Shown here: positions 36,760 to 46,512 of the stretch, in pieces
Position numbering within the stretch: the stretch's first letter is position 1
Layout of the letters: each line of letters starts with the position of its first letter
Assembly (NCBI RefSeq): GCF_900117415.1
Contig: NZ_FPEI01000002.1
Span: forward strand, 1-64,000
Direction: 5' to 3'
From: Hyphomicrobium sp. CS1BSMeth3
Lineage (GTDB): Bacteria; Pseudomonadota; Alphaproteobacteria; Rhizobiales; Hyphomicrobiaceae
DNA: 64,000 bases
The notes under the pieces: generated by a model
Database searches by the model: none
Told to the model about the DNA's origin: nothing
What the model saw: the letters and a program-made list of their open reading frames with translations, nothing else
Made by a program: the position numbers and the translations under genes

Positions 36760-37647
36760 ATGGCATCACTGAAAGACATGCGCACGCGCATCGCCTCGGT
36801 CAAGGCGACGCGCAAGATCACCAAGGCCATGCAGATGGTCGCCGCGGCGAAGCTGAGGCGCGCCCAGGAGTCCGCCCAGGCGGCACGTCCCTATGCCCAG
36901 CGCATGGACCAGATCCTGGCGAACCTGAACAGCCGCCTCGCCAGCAAGGAGGGGATGTCGCCCCTCCTCGTCGGCACCGGCAAGGAAGACGTGCACCTGC
37001 TGATCGTGATGACCGCCGAGCGCGGTCTCTGCGGCGGTTTCAATTCGAACATCGCGCGCCGCGTCCGTCAGGACATCCGGCGCCTCGTCCCGGCCGGCAA
37101 GACCGTGAAGATCCTCGCGGTCGGCCGCAAGGGCTTCGACAACCTGCGCCGTGATCACCAAAGGCAGATCGTCGATCGCATCGACCTCAAGGGCGTCAAG
37201 CAGCTCGGCTTCGCCAATGCCGAGGAGATCGCCGACAAGGTCATGGCGATGTACGCGGCGGGCGAGTTCGACGTCGCCACGATCTACTACTCCGAGTTCC
37301 AGAACGTCATCACGCAGAAGCCGACGGCGCTGCAGATCATCCCGGCCAAGCTTCCCGAAACCGCCGAGGGCACGCAGCCCGGCAAGGCCGAGGCGATCTA
37401 CGAGTACGAGCCCTCCGAGGAAGAGATCCTCGGCCAGCTCCTCAAGCGCAACATCGCGACGCAGATCTTCCGCGGGCTCCTCGAGAACGCGGCCGGCGAG
37501 CAGGGCGCGCGCATGACCGCCATGGACAACGCCACGCGCAATGCCGGCGACATGATCAACAAGCTGACGATCAAGTACAATCGCCAGCGCCAGGCGAACA
37601 TCACCAAGGAGCTGATCGAGATCATCTCGGGTGCCGAGGCGCTGTAG
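36760..37647 (+). CDS. atpG: ATP synthase F1 gamma subunit
   Basis: A 295-residue central-stalk subunit. N-terminal helix [20 protein letters not shown] and C-terminal helix [19 protein letters not shown] are the classic rotor coiled coil, with [11 protein letters not shown] between. Normally atpD follows directly; here an unrelated methyltransferase gene is interposed. Confidence 0.97.
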   Translation: MASLKDMRTRIASVKATRKITKAMQMVAAAKLRRAQESAQAARPYAQRMDQILANLNSRLASKEGMSPLLVGTGKEDVHLLIVMTAERGLCGGFNSNIARRVRQDIRRLVPAGKTVKILAVGRKGFDNLRRDHQRQIVDRIDLKGVKQLGFANAEEIADKVMAMYAAGEFDVATIYYSEFQNVITQKPTALQIIPAKLPETAEGTQPGKAEAIYEYEPSEEEILGQLLKRNIATQIFRGLLENAAGEQGARMTAMDNATRNAGDMINKLTIKYNRQRQANITKELIEIISGAEAL

Positions 37648-37673
37648 CGGCCGGCCAATGATGGGTTAGCGCG

Positions 37674-38510
37674 ATGAGTAAATTGGGCGGGTTGATCTGG
37701 CTCGGTCGCGACTTGCGGTCCTTCGGAACCGGAGTCATCCCATTCTATGCTGCCCGCTTGTGGGGACGGCCCAGAAGTACGCTTGTGCTGGCCGGAATTG
37801 GCGAATTGACCGTACGGACCCGAGATTCGGACATGGACGTCCTTCGGCAGGTCTTCGTGGAGCGCCAGTATGACATCGGCGATGGCGCTCATCGCGAATG
37901 GTTGCGCCGGCGCTACGAGCGGATATTGAGTGAGGGGGGAACGCCCATCGTGATCGATGCCGGAGCCAATATAGGGGCAGCCTCGCTCTGGTTCTCGCAG
38001 CAGTATCCCTTGGCTCGCGTGATTGCTGTCGAGCCGGATCGGGAGAATGTCGAGATCTGCCGGAAGAACGTCGCAGGACGATCCAACATCGAGGTCCGGC
38101 TGGATGCGATCGGAGGGACATCGGGCCGGGTAGCGGTGCTGGCAGTCGACGATGGAATGTCCTGGGGTGTCCAGACGACCCGTGCTGATGCTGCCGTGGC
38201 TGAGCATGGCAGCGTCGGCGTCGTTACCGTCGCCGACATCATGAAGGCCGCGGGAGACGGCGCGGAGCTGTTCCTGGTCAAGGTGGATATTGAAGGCTTC
38301 GAGGACGACTTGTTCCGCCACAATACAGAGTGGCTCGACGACGTCTCGGCACTCTACATCGAGACCCACGACAGTTTGTTCCCCGGGCAGGGCAAGAGCA
38401 TTCCGCTGCAGCGCGCGATTTTCGACCAGGGTTTCGAGATCCTGCTGCGCGGCGAGACGATGACCTTTCTCCGCGAGGAAGGAGCGGTCGGCCAGCCGGC
38501 GGACATGTAG
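37674..38510 (+). CDS. FkbM family SAM-dependent methyltransferase inside the atp operon
   Basis: A 278-residue class I methyltransferase. SAM motif VIDAGANIGAASLWFS (about 93-108), VEPDRENVEICRKN and the FkbM signature VKVDIEGFEDDLF are present. FkbM proteins O-methylate sugars, polyketides or surface glycans. The gene starts 26 bases after atpG and ends 89 bases before atpD, all in one direction, so it is probably co-transcribed with F1 genes. Its codon use is more relaxed (GGA, CGG, TTG) than the flanking atp genes, suggesting insertion. No mobile-element remnants were found at its edges. Role unknown. Confidence 0.88.
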   Translation: MSKLGGLIWLGRDLRSFGTGVIPFYAARLWGRPRSTLVLAGIGELTVRTRDSDMDVLRQVFVERQYDIGDGAHREWLRRRYERILSEGGTPIVIDAGANIGAASLWFSQQYPLARVIAVEPDRENVEICRKNVAGRSNIEVRLDAIGGTSGRVAVLAVDDGMSWGVQTTRADAAVAEHGSVGVVTVADIMKAAGDGAELFLVKVDIEGFEDDLFRHNTEWLDDVSALYIETHDSLFPGQGKSIPLQRAIFDQGFEILLRGETMTFLREEGAVGQPADM

Positions 38511-38581
38511 GTAGAGCACACGGGACCTGTCGATGAGACAGGGTTGATTGGGCATTCGGTCGCCAACGCGATCGACGATAG

Positions 38582-40036
<1,455 letters not shown>

Positions 40037-40137
40037 TCCGGGAACTTGGCAGGGGCAGGGGCTGAGCCACGGGCCACGGTCGGCGCGTCGCGGAGGTCCC
40101 ATCAGGAGACGGCCACGGCCGCAGAGAGGGGAACGGC

Positions 40138-40359
40138 ATGAGCGACGAATTCGGAACCTGCTGCGCGACGCTCAAAGAGCTGATTTCGACGAAAGAGTTC
40201 TCGCCGCTGATCGAGGTGGGTGACGACGGTGTGCTCTATATGTCCGTCGGCATCATGGACAACGGCAAGGAAGACGAAGAAGGCATGGTCGACTATCCGG
40301 TTTTCTATTGCCCCTTCTGCGGCACGCAGCTGCAGGAGCAGGACGAAGAGAAGACCTGA
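40138..40359 (+). CDS. Small CPFCG zinc-ribbon-like protein between atpD and atpC
   Basis: A 73-residue acidic protein. Features are an N-terminal CC pair (GTCCATLKEL), a central VGDDGVLYMSVGIMD strand region and a C-terminal YCPFCGTQLQEQ that looks like half of a zinc ribbon. With the N-terminal cysteines it could complete a metal site. GAGAGGGGAAC precedes the ATG. It is in the same direction as the atp genes and probably co-transcribed. I know no function; association with F1 is inferred from location only. Confidence 0.75.
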   Translation: MSDEFGTCCATLKELISTKEFSPLIEVGDDGVLYMSVGIMDNGKEDEEGMVDYPVFYCPFCGTQLQEQDEEKT

Positions 40360-40464
40360 GGCGATCACGCACCGCCCCACGGCGCACGAGTAATCGGCGA
40401 GCGCTCCCCGAGAGGCTGGCGCTCGCCTCGGTAGCTAGAGACCAGGAACGGCCCGGATACAGTC

Positions 40465-40866
40465 ATGGCAGGCACTTTCAAGATCGAGCTCGTGAGCCCC
40501 GAGCGGGTGCTTCTCTCAGGAGAGGCCACCGAGGTGATCGTGCCGGGCGTCGCAGGCGACTTCACGGTGCTCGCAGGCCATGCGCCGGTCATCAGCGCCA
40601 TCAGGCCCGGCGTCCTCGACATCCGCCTGCCCTCGGGGCAGCGCCGCATCTACGTGCGCGGCGGCTTCGCCGAGGTCGATCCGACGCAGCTCACCATCCT
40701 GGCGCAGAACCTCGTCGACGTGACCGAGGGCGATGCGGCCCAGCTTGCCATGGAAATGCGCGTCGCCGAGCAGATGCTGGCCTCCGCCACGGACGACGAC
40801 AGCCGCCTGCTGGCGAACGACGCCATTGCCGCGCTCAAGTCGCTCGGCGCCCGGGTTGCGGCCTGA
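40465..40866 (+). CDS. atpC: ATP synthase F1 epsilon subunit
   Basis: A 133-residue epsilon subunit. The N-terminal beta-sandwich is clear (FKIELVSPERVLLSGEAT, VPGVAGDFTVLAGHAPVIS, YVRGGFAEV) and the C-terminal helical part inhibits ATP hydrolysis. Last gene of the F1 operon; convergent with the membrane-protein gene that ends 8 bases away. Confidence 0.97.
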   Translation: MAGTFKIELVSPERVLLSGEATEVIVPGVAGDFTVLAGHAPVISAIRPGVLDIRLPSGQRRIYVRGGFAEVDPTQLTILAQNLVDVTEGDAAQLAMEMRVAEQMLASATDDDSRLLANDAIAALKSLGARVAA

Positions 40867-40873
40867 GATCAAC

Positions 40874-41503
40874 TCAGGTCCGGCCAAACCATCCTCTGAT
40901 CCGCGTGAAAAGCTCCGCCGCGCTGGCGCGCATGGCCTGCGCCAGCGGACGGAGGGCACGGCGCAGGCGTTCCTTGAGCACACGGCCGTAGCGCCAGGGC
41001 CATGAATTGTGGACCCAGGCCGTCATCGCGTTCTTCCACGGCATGAAGACAGCATAGGCACGCGCGAACCAGGGGATGCGCAGGAGCTGCGTTTCCGTGA
41101 GCTGGAAGAGCCGCGCGACGAGGGCCGTGCCGACGATCTTCGCGCCTATGAAGAGCAGCGTGGCCTCGAATTCGCGTCCTGATGCGATCAGAAAGACCGC
41201 GACGAGCTTCAGCGGCAGGATCAGCACCGAGGGCGCACCGAAGACGAGGAGCGCGCCGTAGGGCGGCAGCTCCTGGATGCGAGCCTCGAGCCAGGCAATC
41301 GGTTTCAGCCGCGCGAATTGCGCCAGCGCCGCCGCCAGCGGTCGCCAGCCCCATTCTTCGAAGACGATGATAAGGGCCAGCAGCGCCTGCAGGGTGAGCT
41401 TCGCGGCACCGGCGAGCGCGCGCAAAGCCTGCAGCGTGAAGCGCGTCACCTGCGTATTGGCAAAGCGCGGTCTGCGTTGCGGCGGTAAGGGTTCGGTCGG
41501 CAA
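40874..41503 (-). CDS. Membrane-associated hypothetical protein
   Basis: A 209-residue protein if started at TTG 41503, which follows CAGGAG by 10 bases. A longer frame reaches ATG 41590, beside a dispersed repeat, with an Arg-rich leader that looks less natural. Hydrophobic segments lie at LALIIVFEEWGW, YGALLVFGAPSVLILPLKLVAVFLIA and TLLFIGAKIVGTALVARLF. Conserved-looking aromatic motifs follow (WFARAYAVFMPWKNAMTAWVHNSWPW as a region). I have seen similar proteins as unnamed membrane proteins in Rhizobiales; function unknown. Convergent with atpC. Confidence 0.7.
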   Translation of the reverse strand: MPTEPLPPQRRPRFANTQVTRFTLQALRALAGAAKLTLQALLALIIVFEEWGWRPLAAALAQFARLKPIAWLEARIQELPPYGALLVFGAPSVLILPLKLVAVFLIASGREFEATLLFIGAKIVGTALVARLFQLTETQLLRIPWFARAYAVFMPWKNAMTAWVHNSWPWRYGRVLKERLRRALRPLAQAMRASAAELFTRIRGWFGRT

Positions 41504-41597
41504 GCGGCGCGAGCTCCTGGAGATTGGACAAGCTAGCCGAATTCGTCGTCTCGCGCCTCTGGTGCGAAGCTCGCCGCTTGCCGCTGCCACGACATGT

Positions 41598-41715
41598 CCC
41601 TTCTCCCCGTCCTCAACGGGGAGAAGGTTAGGATGAGGGGCGGGAACTTGCGCGACGTTTGCGTATGCCGCCGCCCCTCACCCTAACCCTCTCCCCGCAA
41701 GCGCGGGGAGAGGGG
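41598..41715. repeat. Dispersed palindromic intergenic repeat (CTTCTCCCC type), copy 2
   Basis: Same architecture and orientation as 15575-15699: CTTCTCCCCG/CGGGGAGAAG hairpin, GATGAGGGGCGG/CCGCCCCTCA pair, and a final CTCTCCCCGC/GCGGGGAGAG hairpin. The two copies agree at most positions in the stems and differ mainly in the loops. Confidence 0.85.
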
Positions 41716-41753
41716 ATTCTGGGGCGCCTCATACGATCGCTGTCGCTCTTGCC

Positions 41754-41945
41754 GCCGCGGGCATAGCACCGCGGTGGGGTTGCGAAGCACCCCTTCCCAG
41801 CAGCCCGCGGCACCAAATAAAAGGCAGGGGCTCCGGGGTGTCCCGTCGTGTCGAAGACGCGCCCCCGACACGGCGGGTTACGGGGCCGCGGGCATGGCAG
41901 CGCCATTGTGGTTGAGCCTCAGTGCCAGCAGCCCGCACAAAAAGA
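41754..41945. repeat. Composite repeat: two diverged direct repeats around a partial multi-hairpin element (copy 2)
   Basis: 41815-41900 matches the inverted end of the 13377-13551 element (AAAAGGCAGGGGCTCCGG..., then GTCGTGTCG and GCGGGTTAC). It is flanked by two diverged units of about 60 bases, 41754-41811 and about 41885-41935. Each starts GCCGCGGGCAT and ends CAGCAGCCCGC; the first unit is itself a palindrome (GCCGCGGGC/GCCCGCGGC). Confidence 0.65.
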
Positions 41946-41987
41946 AGCGCGGCCTGTTCGCGCCGCAGGCGCGAGCGCCCCCAATAA

Positions 41988-42018
41988 GAAAAGCCCGCGG
42001 GATCGCTCCCACGGGCCT
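41988..42018 (-). terminator. Terminator of the phasin gene
   Basis: On the minus strand GGCCCGTGGGA pairs with TCCCGCGGGC (one mismatch) around GCGA and is followed by TTTTC. It lies about 25 bases after the phasin stop. Confidence 0.8.
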
Positions 42019-42040
42019 TCTGGCAGGGCGCTGCGCCGCA

Positions 42041-42496
42041 TCAGACGCGCTTGCGGGCCTTCTCGACGGACTTGGCAGTCGCCTCGCTCGCGCTCTCGAA
42101 AGCCTGGGTCGCGAAACGGGTCGACAGCTCGAACAGCTCCTTGGTCTGCTCGCTGGCTACGGTGAACTGGCGCTGGACGAACTCGGCCTGGAGCCGGAGC
42201 GCCTCGGGAACCGTGTTGGCGCGGGCAATAGCGCGAGCGGCCTCGAACGCAGCCTCGGTATTGACGACCGTGTTGTCCATGATCTTGTGGCTGATCGACT
42301 TGAAACCGGCCTGGGTCGTGAGCGCCAGTTCCTCCGCAACCTTGACCTGATCCTTGGCCGCGGCACTGAGCGTGTCGAAAGCCTCTTTGGAGCGGCTCAC
42401 GCCCTCCTGGGCAAGGGCCTGAATATTCTCAGGGATCTTGGCCGCCTTGGCAGCATCCATGAACTGCTCTGCCTGGCGCGTGAACTGCTCATTCAT
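42041..42496 (-). CDS. Phasin family protein
   Basis: A 151-residue, almost entirely helical Ala/Glu/Lys-rich protein of the phasin family, which coats polyhydroxyalkanoate granules. Typical are the heptad-like region EGVSRSKEAFDTLSAAAKDQ and ALRLQAEFVQRQFTVASEQTKEL. ATG 42496 is chosen because GGAG lies about 8 bases upstream; a longer frame to 42541 has no such site. A large palindrome with TGC/GCA half-sites lies about 100 bases upstream and is a plausible PhaR operator. A terminator follows. Confidence 0.9.
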   Translation of the reverse strand: MNEQFTRQAEQFMDAAKAAKIPENIQALAQEGVSRSKEAFDTLSAAAKDQVKVAEELALTTQAGFKSISHKIMDNTVVNTEAAFEAARAIARANTVPEALRLQAEFVQRQFTVASEQTKELFELSTRFATQAFESASEATAKSVEKARKRV

Positions 42497-42592
42497 CCGA
42501 TTGTCTCCATTCTTCGACGAGGGTCGAGGGCTCGCTTGCATGAAACTCGGGCAAGTGCCCGGGGGCGTTCGTAGCTGCTATGTAGGGAGATC

Positions 42593-42630
42593 AATTGTGC
42601 ATTGCAACATTATTGTTGCGTCGCACAATT
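42593..42630 (-). promoter_or_regulatory. Palindromic TGC/GCA operator upstream of the phasin gene (PhaR-like)
   Basis: AATTGTGC-N3-GCAAC-N6-GTTGC-N3-GCACAATT: 16-base arms symmetric except for the N3 blocks. TGC/GCA-type half-sites are known for the PHA repressor PhaR in other alphaproteobacteria, and the site lies upstream of a phasin, its classic target. The PhaR link is inferred. Confidence 0.6.
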
Positions 42631-42736
42631 ACGACTTTAGTCGTAGGAAGCGGTGTCAGCCAAGCGCGCCGCTTCCGTGCGGACTCGTTAATTGCAGATG
42701 CTAGGCACAGAGCGAGGCTAGCGGACTTGATCTCGC

Positions 42737-45241
42737 TCAAGAGAGCTCGTCGCGATCGCCCGGCCCGAGCAGGATCTCGCGCTTGCCGACATTGTTCGCC
42801 GGCCCGACGAGACCCTCGCGCTCCATGCGATCCATGAGATCGGCGGCCCGGTTGTAGCCAATGGCAAGGCGGCGCTGCAGGAAGCTCGTCGAGGCCCGCT
42901 GCTCGCGCACGACGAGCGCCACGGCGCGGTCGAAAAGCTCGTCGGCCTCGTCCTCGGGATCGGCTTCCTCATCCTCGGGCGCGTGGTCGAGGACGACGTC
43001 GACGTACGCCGGCTCGCCCTGCAGGCGCAGATGATTGGCGACCTGCTCGACTTCCTCGTCCGACACGAATGGCCCGTGCACACGCATGATGGAGCCGGAA
43101 GCGAACAGCATGTCGCCGGCACCGAGGAGCTGCTCGGCGCCTTGCTCGTTGAGGATGGTGCGGCTGTCGATCTTGGATGCGACCTTGAAGCTGATGCGCG
43201 TCGGGAAGTTGGCCTTGATGGTGCCGGTGATGACATCGACGCTCGGGCGCTGCGTCGCCATGATGAGATGGATGCCGGCCGCGCGCGCCATCTGCGCAAG
43301 ACGCTGCACGGCGCCTTCGATCTCCTTGCCCGCGACCACCATGAGATCAGCGAACTCGTCGACCACGACGACGATGAACGGCATGGGCGCGTAGTCGAGC
43401 GCCTCGCTCTCGAACATCGGCTTGCCGGTCTCGGGATGGAAGCCGGTCTGCACGCGGCGCGCGAGCTTCTCGCCGCGCTCGGCGGCCGTGCGCACGCGCG
43501 TGTTGAACATCTCGATGTTGCGCACGCCGAGCTTGGACATGCGCCGATAGCGCTCCTCCATCTCGCGCACGACCCATTCGAGCGCGGCCGAGGCCTGATG
43601 CGGATCCGTGACGACGGGCGTCAGAAGATGCGGAATGCCGTTGTAGGCCGAAAGCTCCAGCATCTTCGGATCGATCATGAGAAAGCGGCACGTCTCGGGC
43701 GAATGCCGATAGAGCAGCGACAGGATGAGCGCATTCACGCCGACGGACTTGCCCGAGCCCGTGGTGCCGGCGATCAGCAGATGCGGCATACGCGCGAGAT
43801 CGACGACGATGGGCTCGCCGGCAATACTCTTCCCAAGCGTGATCGGCAGATGCGCCTCGCTCGCGACGAACGGCTCGGTTTCGAGCAGCTCGCGCAGGAA
43901 AACGGATTCGCGTCGTGCGTTCGGCAGCTCGATGCCGATGGCATTGCGGCCCGGAACCACGGCAATGCGGGCCGAGGCCGCGCTCATGGAACGTGCGATG
44001 TCGTCGGCCAGCGCGATCACGCGCGCCGACTTGGTGCCACGCGCCGGCACCAGCTCATAGAGCGTGACGACGGGGCCCGGCCGGATGTCCTTGATCTCGC
44101 CCTTCACGCCGAAGTCGGCGAGCACGTCCTCGAGCAGGCGCGCATTGCCGCGCATGACCGCGTGATTGATCTCGGCGCCCTGCTTCGAGGGCGGCGGACG
44201 GCGGAGAATGTCGAGCGAGGGACGCTGGAAGCCCTGTGGACGCGGCGCGCGGCGGCGCGGCGGCGGCGGTGCTGGCTGAGGTTCCGGCTCGAGGCGAGGT
44301 GCGGGCTCGGGCGCGAGCGACGGCTCACGCTCCAGACGCGGCCCTGGCTGGGGGCGCGCGCCCGGCGGCGCGAAGCGCTCGGCAATGCGGCGGCTCTGCT
44401 TCTCGGTTGCCGTATCGAAGGTGATCGGCGGCTCGTCCTCGCCAGGGACGTGAACGGGCGCGCGATGGACGGCGCGGCGATCGGAGGCGCCGGCGTAGGC
44501 CATCATGGGGCCGGTCGGCGGAACGAAGTCCGGCTCGTTGTGGTAGTCGTGGTGGCTCTTCGTGCGGCGCCAATTGCTGCGGCCGTCCTTGAGGCGCTGC
44601 GTGAGGCCGCTCATGGCCTCGCCAAAGACGCTCGGCTCGGCGCGCGGATCGCGCTGCCAGATGAGAGCGTACTCGCGCTGCGTGAGACCGAGCGCTGCCG
44701 AAAGCGCGCACATGCCGCTGGCGAACAGCAGCAAGCCCGCGACGATCCCGGCCCGCGCCGGATTGATGAAGGCGAAGACGCTCGACGCGAGCTTCAGGAT
44801 CATGCCGCCGAACGCGCCGCCGAGCCCATGGTGCAGCGGCCAGCTCGCGGGCGGCGGCAGAGACGAGAGGGCGCCCGCCAGGATCAGCAGCGCGACCGGC
44901 GCCACCATGATGCGCCACCGCGCTTCGATGAGGCGGCGGCGCAGGATCAGCTCCGCGCTCCAGAAACTGAGCACGACCATGCCGAAGATGGCGGCGAGGC
45001 CGATCGACTGCAGCAGGAGATCGGAGACGATGGCGCCGAGCGGGCCCATCCAGTTGCGCGTTGCGCCGCCCGCGGCGTGCGTGAGGCTCGGGTCGGCCGC
45101 CGACCAGGTCATCAGGCTCAGCCAGCCAGCCGCCGTCAGCGCCGCGAGCACGAGGCCCGCGAGCCGCCAAAAGCTGCCTCTCAGCCGCTCTTCCAGTGGA
45201 TGAGGAAGAATCGGCCTCGGCTCATAGCTGGAGCCATGCAA
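42737..45241 (-). CDS. ftsK: DNA translocase FtsK
   Basis: An 834-residue FtsK/SpoIIIE protein that pumps chromosome DNA at the division septum. Four N-terminal membrane segments lie within about 25-195. A Pro/Arg-rich linker (about 230-345) is shorter than in E. coli. The motor domain has Walker A GTTGSGKSVGVNAL near residue 490 and Walker B FIVVVVDEFADLM, and the C-terminal gamma winged helix (FLQRRLAIGYNRAADLMDRME) recognises KOPS and XerD. It is immediately downstream of an aminotransferase gene on the same strand, 21 bases apart. Confidence 0.96.
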   Translation of the reverse strand: MHGSSYEPRPILPHPLEERLRGSFWRLAGLVLAALTAAGWLSLMTWSAADPSLTHAAGGATRNWMGPLGAIVSDLLLQSIGLAAIFGMVVLSFWSAELILRRRLIEARWRIMVAPVALLILAGALSSLPPPASWPLHHGLGGAFGGMILKLASSVFAFINPARAGIVAGLLLFASGMCALSAALGLTQREYALIWQRDPRAEPSVFGEAMSGLTQRLKDGRSNWRRTKSHHDYHNEPDFVPPTGPMMAYAGASDRRAVHRAPVHVPGEDEPPITFDTATEKQSRRIAERFAPPGARPQPGPRLEREPSLAPEPAPRLEPEPQPAPPPPRRRAPRPQGFQRPSLDILRRPPPSKQGAEINHAVMRGNARLLEDVLADFGVKGEIKDIRPGPVVTLYELVPARGTKSARVIALADDIARSMSAASARIAVVPGRNAIGIELPNARRESVFLRELLETEPFVASEAHLPITLGKSIAGEPIVVDLARMPHLLIAGTTGSGKSVGVNALILSLLYRHSPETCRFLMIDPKMLELSAYNGIPHLLTPVVTDPHQASAALEWVVREMEERYRRMSKLGVRNIEMFNTRVRTAAERGEKLARRVQTGFHPETGKPMFESEALDYAPMPFIVVVVDEFADLMVVAGKEIEGAVQRLAQMARAAGIHLIMATQRPSVDVITGTIKANFPTRISFKVASKIDSRTILNEQGAEQLLGAGDMLFASGSIMRVHGPFVSDEEVEQVANHLRLQGEPAYVDVVLDHAPEDEEADPEDEADELFDRAVALVVREQRASTSFLQRRLAIGYNRAADLMDRMEREGLVGPANNVGKREILLGPGDRDELS

Positions 45242-45262
45242 CGCCTTAATCCCATGTTGCTG

Positions 45263-46483
45263 CTACGCCTCGACCGCAACGATACGCTGAAGTGCTTCCC
45301 GGATCGTGGCCACATCGTGCACCAGGGCAACACGAATGTACTGCTCGGCCGGATTGACCCCACGCGCATTCGGCTGCGCCAGATAGGCACCTGGGACAAC
45401 CTTTACACCGCAGCGTTTCCAAAGCGTTACGGTTGCCGGCACAGAGCCGCCGAGATGGCTCATATCGAGCCACAGAAAAAAGCCGCCAGCAGGGCGCTTG
45501 TAGCCGAACTTGCCCTTCAGCAGCTCGTCGCAGACGTCGAATTTGGCGCGGTAGGCCTGCCGGATGACGGCGACGTGCTGCTCCTCGCTCCAGACGGCGA
45601 CGGATGCGTGCTGGACGACGCCCGGCATCTGCGGGGCGGTGAGATTGCGAATCTCGGCGAAGATTTCGAGGAAATCGGCGTCGCCTGCCGCGAATCCCGA
45701 GCGCAGGCCCGGCAGGTTCGACCGCTTCGAGAGCGAATTGAAGACGATGATGTTCTTGAAGCCCTCGGGCGTGCCCGCCGCCACCTGCAGGCCACCGATC
45801 GGAGGCTCCTGCGTGTAGATCTCCGAGTAGCACTCGTCGAAGAAGAGCATGAAGTTGTACTGGCGCGCGAGCGCGAGCGCCTTGCGGATGTAGTCGGGCG
45901 AGGCGACGGCGCCCTGCGGATTGGCCGGCGAGCAGAGATAGAAGGCGACCGTGCGCGCGAGGATCTCGGGTTGCTTCTCCAGCTCGTCAAGATCGGGCAA
46001 GAAACCGGTTTCGGCCGTCGCATCGAGGAACACGGGCTCGCAGTTGGCCGCGTACGTCGCCCCGAGATAGGCGTGGTACATGGGGTTGGGCAGGAGCACG
46101 ACCGGCCGCCCCTCCACGACCTTGCGACCGACCGCCGGCAGGATCGCGAAGAAGAGCCCCTCGCGCGATCCATTCAGCGGATGCACGTGGCGCAGTGCGT
46201 CGATGCTGCCCGTAATGCCGTAGCGCCGCTCGATCCAGGCCCCGATGGTCTTGCGCAGCTCCTCGCTCGTGCGGATCGGCGGGTACTTGGCGAGCGTCTC
46301 CCTGGCTTCGACCATCCTGTCCGGCACGAAGCTCGGCATGACCTCGCGCGGCTCACCGACCATCATCTCGATCGGCGGCGAGATCCCAGGCTCGATGCCT
46401 TCGAGCAGGCGGCGCAGGCGCGTGAAGGGAGAAAGGATCACGCCCTGGGCGAGCGCGTGCAGTCCGGTCGGGGCGGCGGTCAT
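45263..46483 (-). CDS. Pyridoxal-phosphate aminotransferase class I/II, DapC-like
   Basis: A 406-residue fold-type I aminotransferase. Key parts are KYPPIRTSEELRKTIGAW, LNGSREGLFFAI, LPNPMYHAYLGATYAA, CSPANPQGAV, FFDECYSEIY and the PLP lysine in SLSKRSNLPGLRSGF. The closest match I recall is succinyldiaminopimelate aminotransferase (DapC) of lysine biosynthesis, though several substrates are possible. It lies between the tandem serine-hydrolase genes upstream (29-base gap) and ftsK downstream, on one strand. Confidence 0.88.
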   Translation of the reverse strand: MTAAPTGLHALAQGVILSPFTRLRRLLEGIEPGISPPIEMMVGEPREVMPSFVPDRMVEARETLAKYPPIRTSEELRKTIGAWIERRYGITGSIDALRHVHPLNGSREGLFFAILPAVGRKVVEGRPVVLLPNPMYHAYLGATYAANCEPVFLDATAETGFLPDLDELEKQPEILARTVAFYLCSPANPQGAVASPDYIRKALALARQYNFMLFFDECYSEIYTQEPPIGGLQVAAGTPEGFKNIIVFNSLSKRSNLPGLRSGFAAGDADFLEIFAEIRNLTAPQMPGVVQHASVAVWSEEQHVAVIRQAYRAKFDVCDELLKGKFGYKRPAGGFFLWLDMSHLGGSVPATVTLWKRCGVKVVPGAYLAQPNARGVNPAEQYIRVALVHDVATIREALQRIVAVEA

Positions 46484-46512
46484 GTCTGGTCGATCCTGCT
46501 GGTCAGTAGTGC

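Noticed and set aside
40874-41590. Start of the membrane-protein gene at ATG 41590
   Set aside because: The leader it adds is Arg-rich and abuts a dispersed repeat; TTG 41503 has a better-placed CAGGAG site. Not certain.
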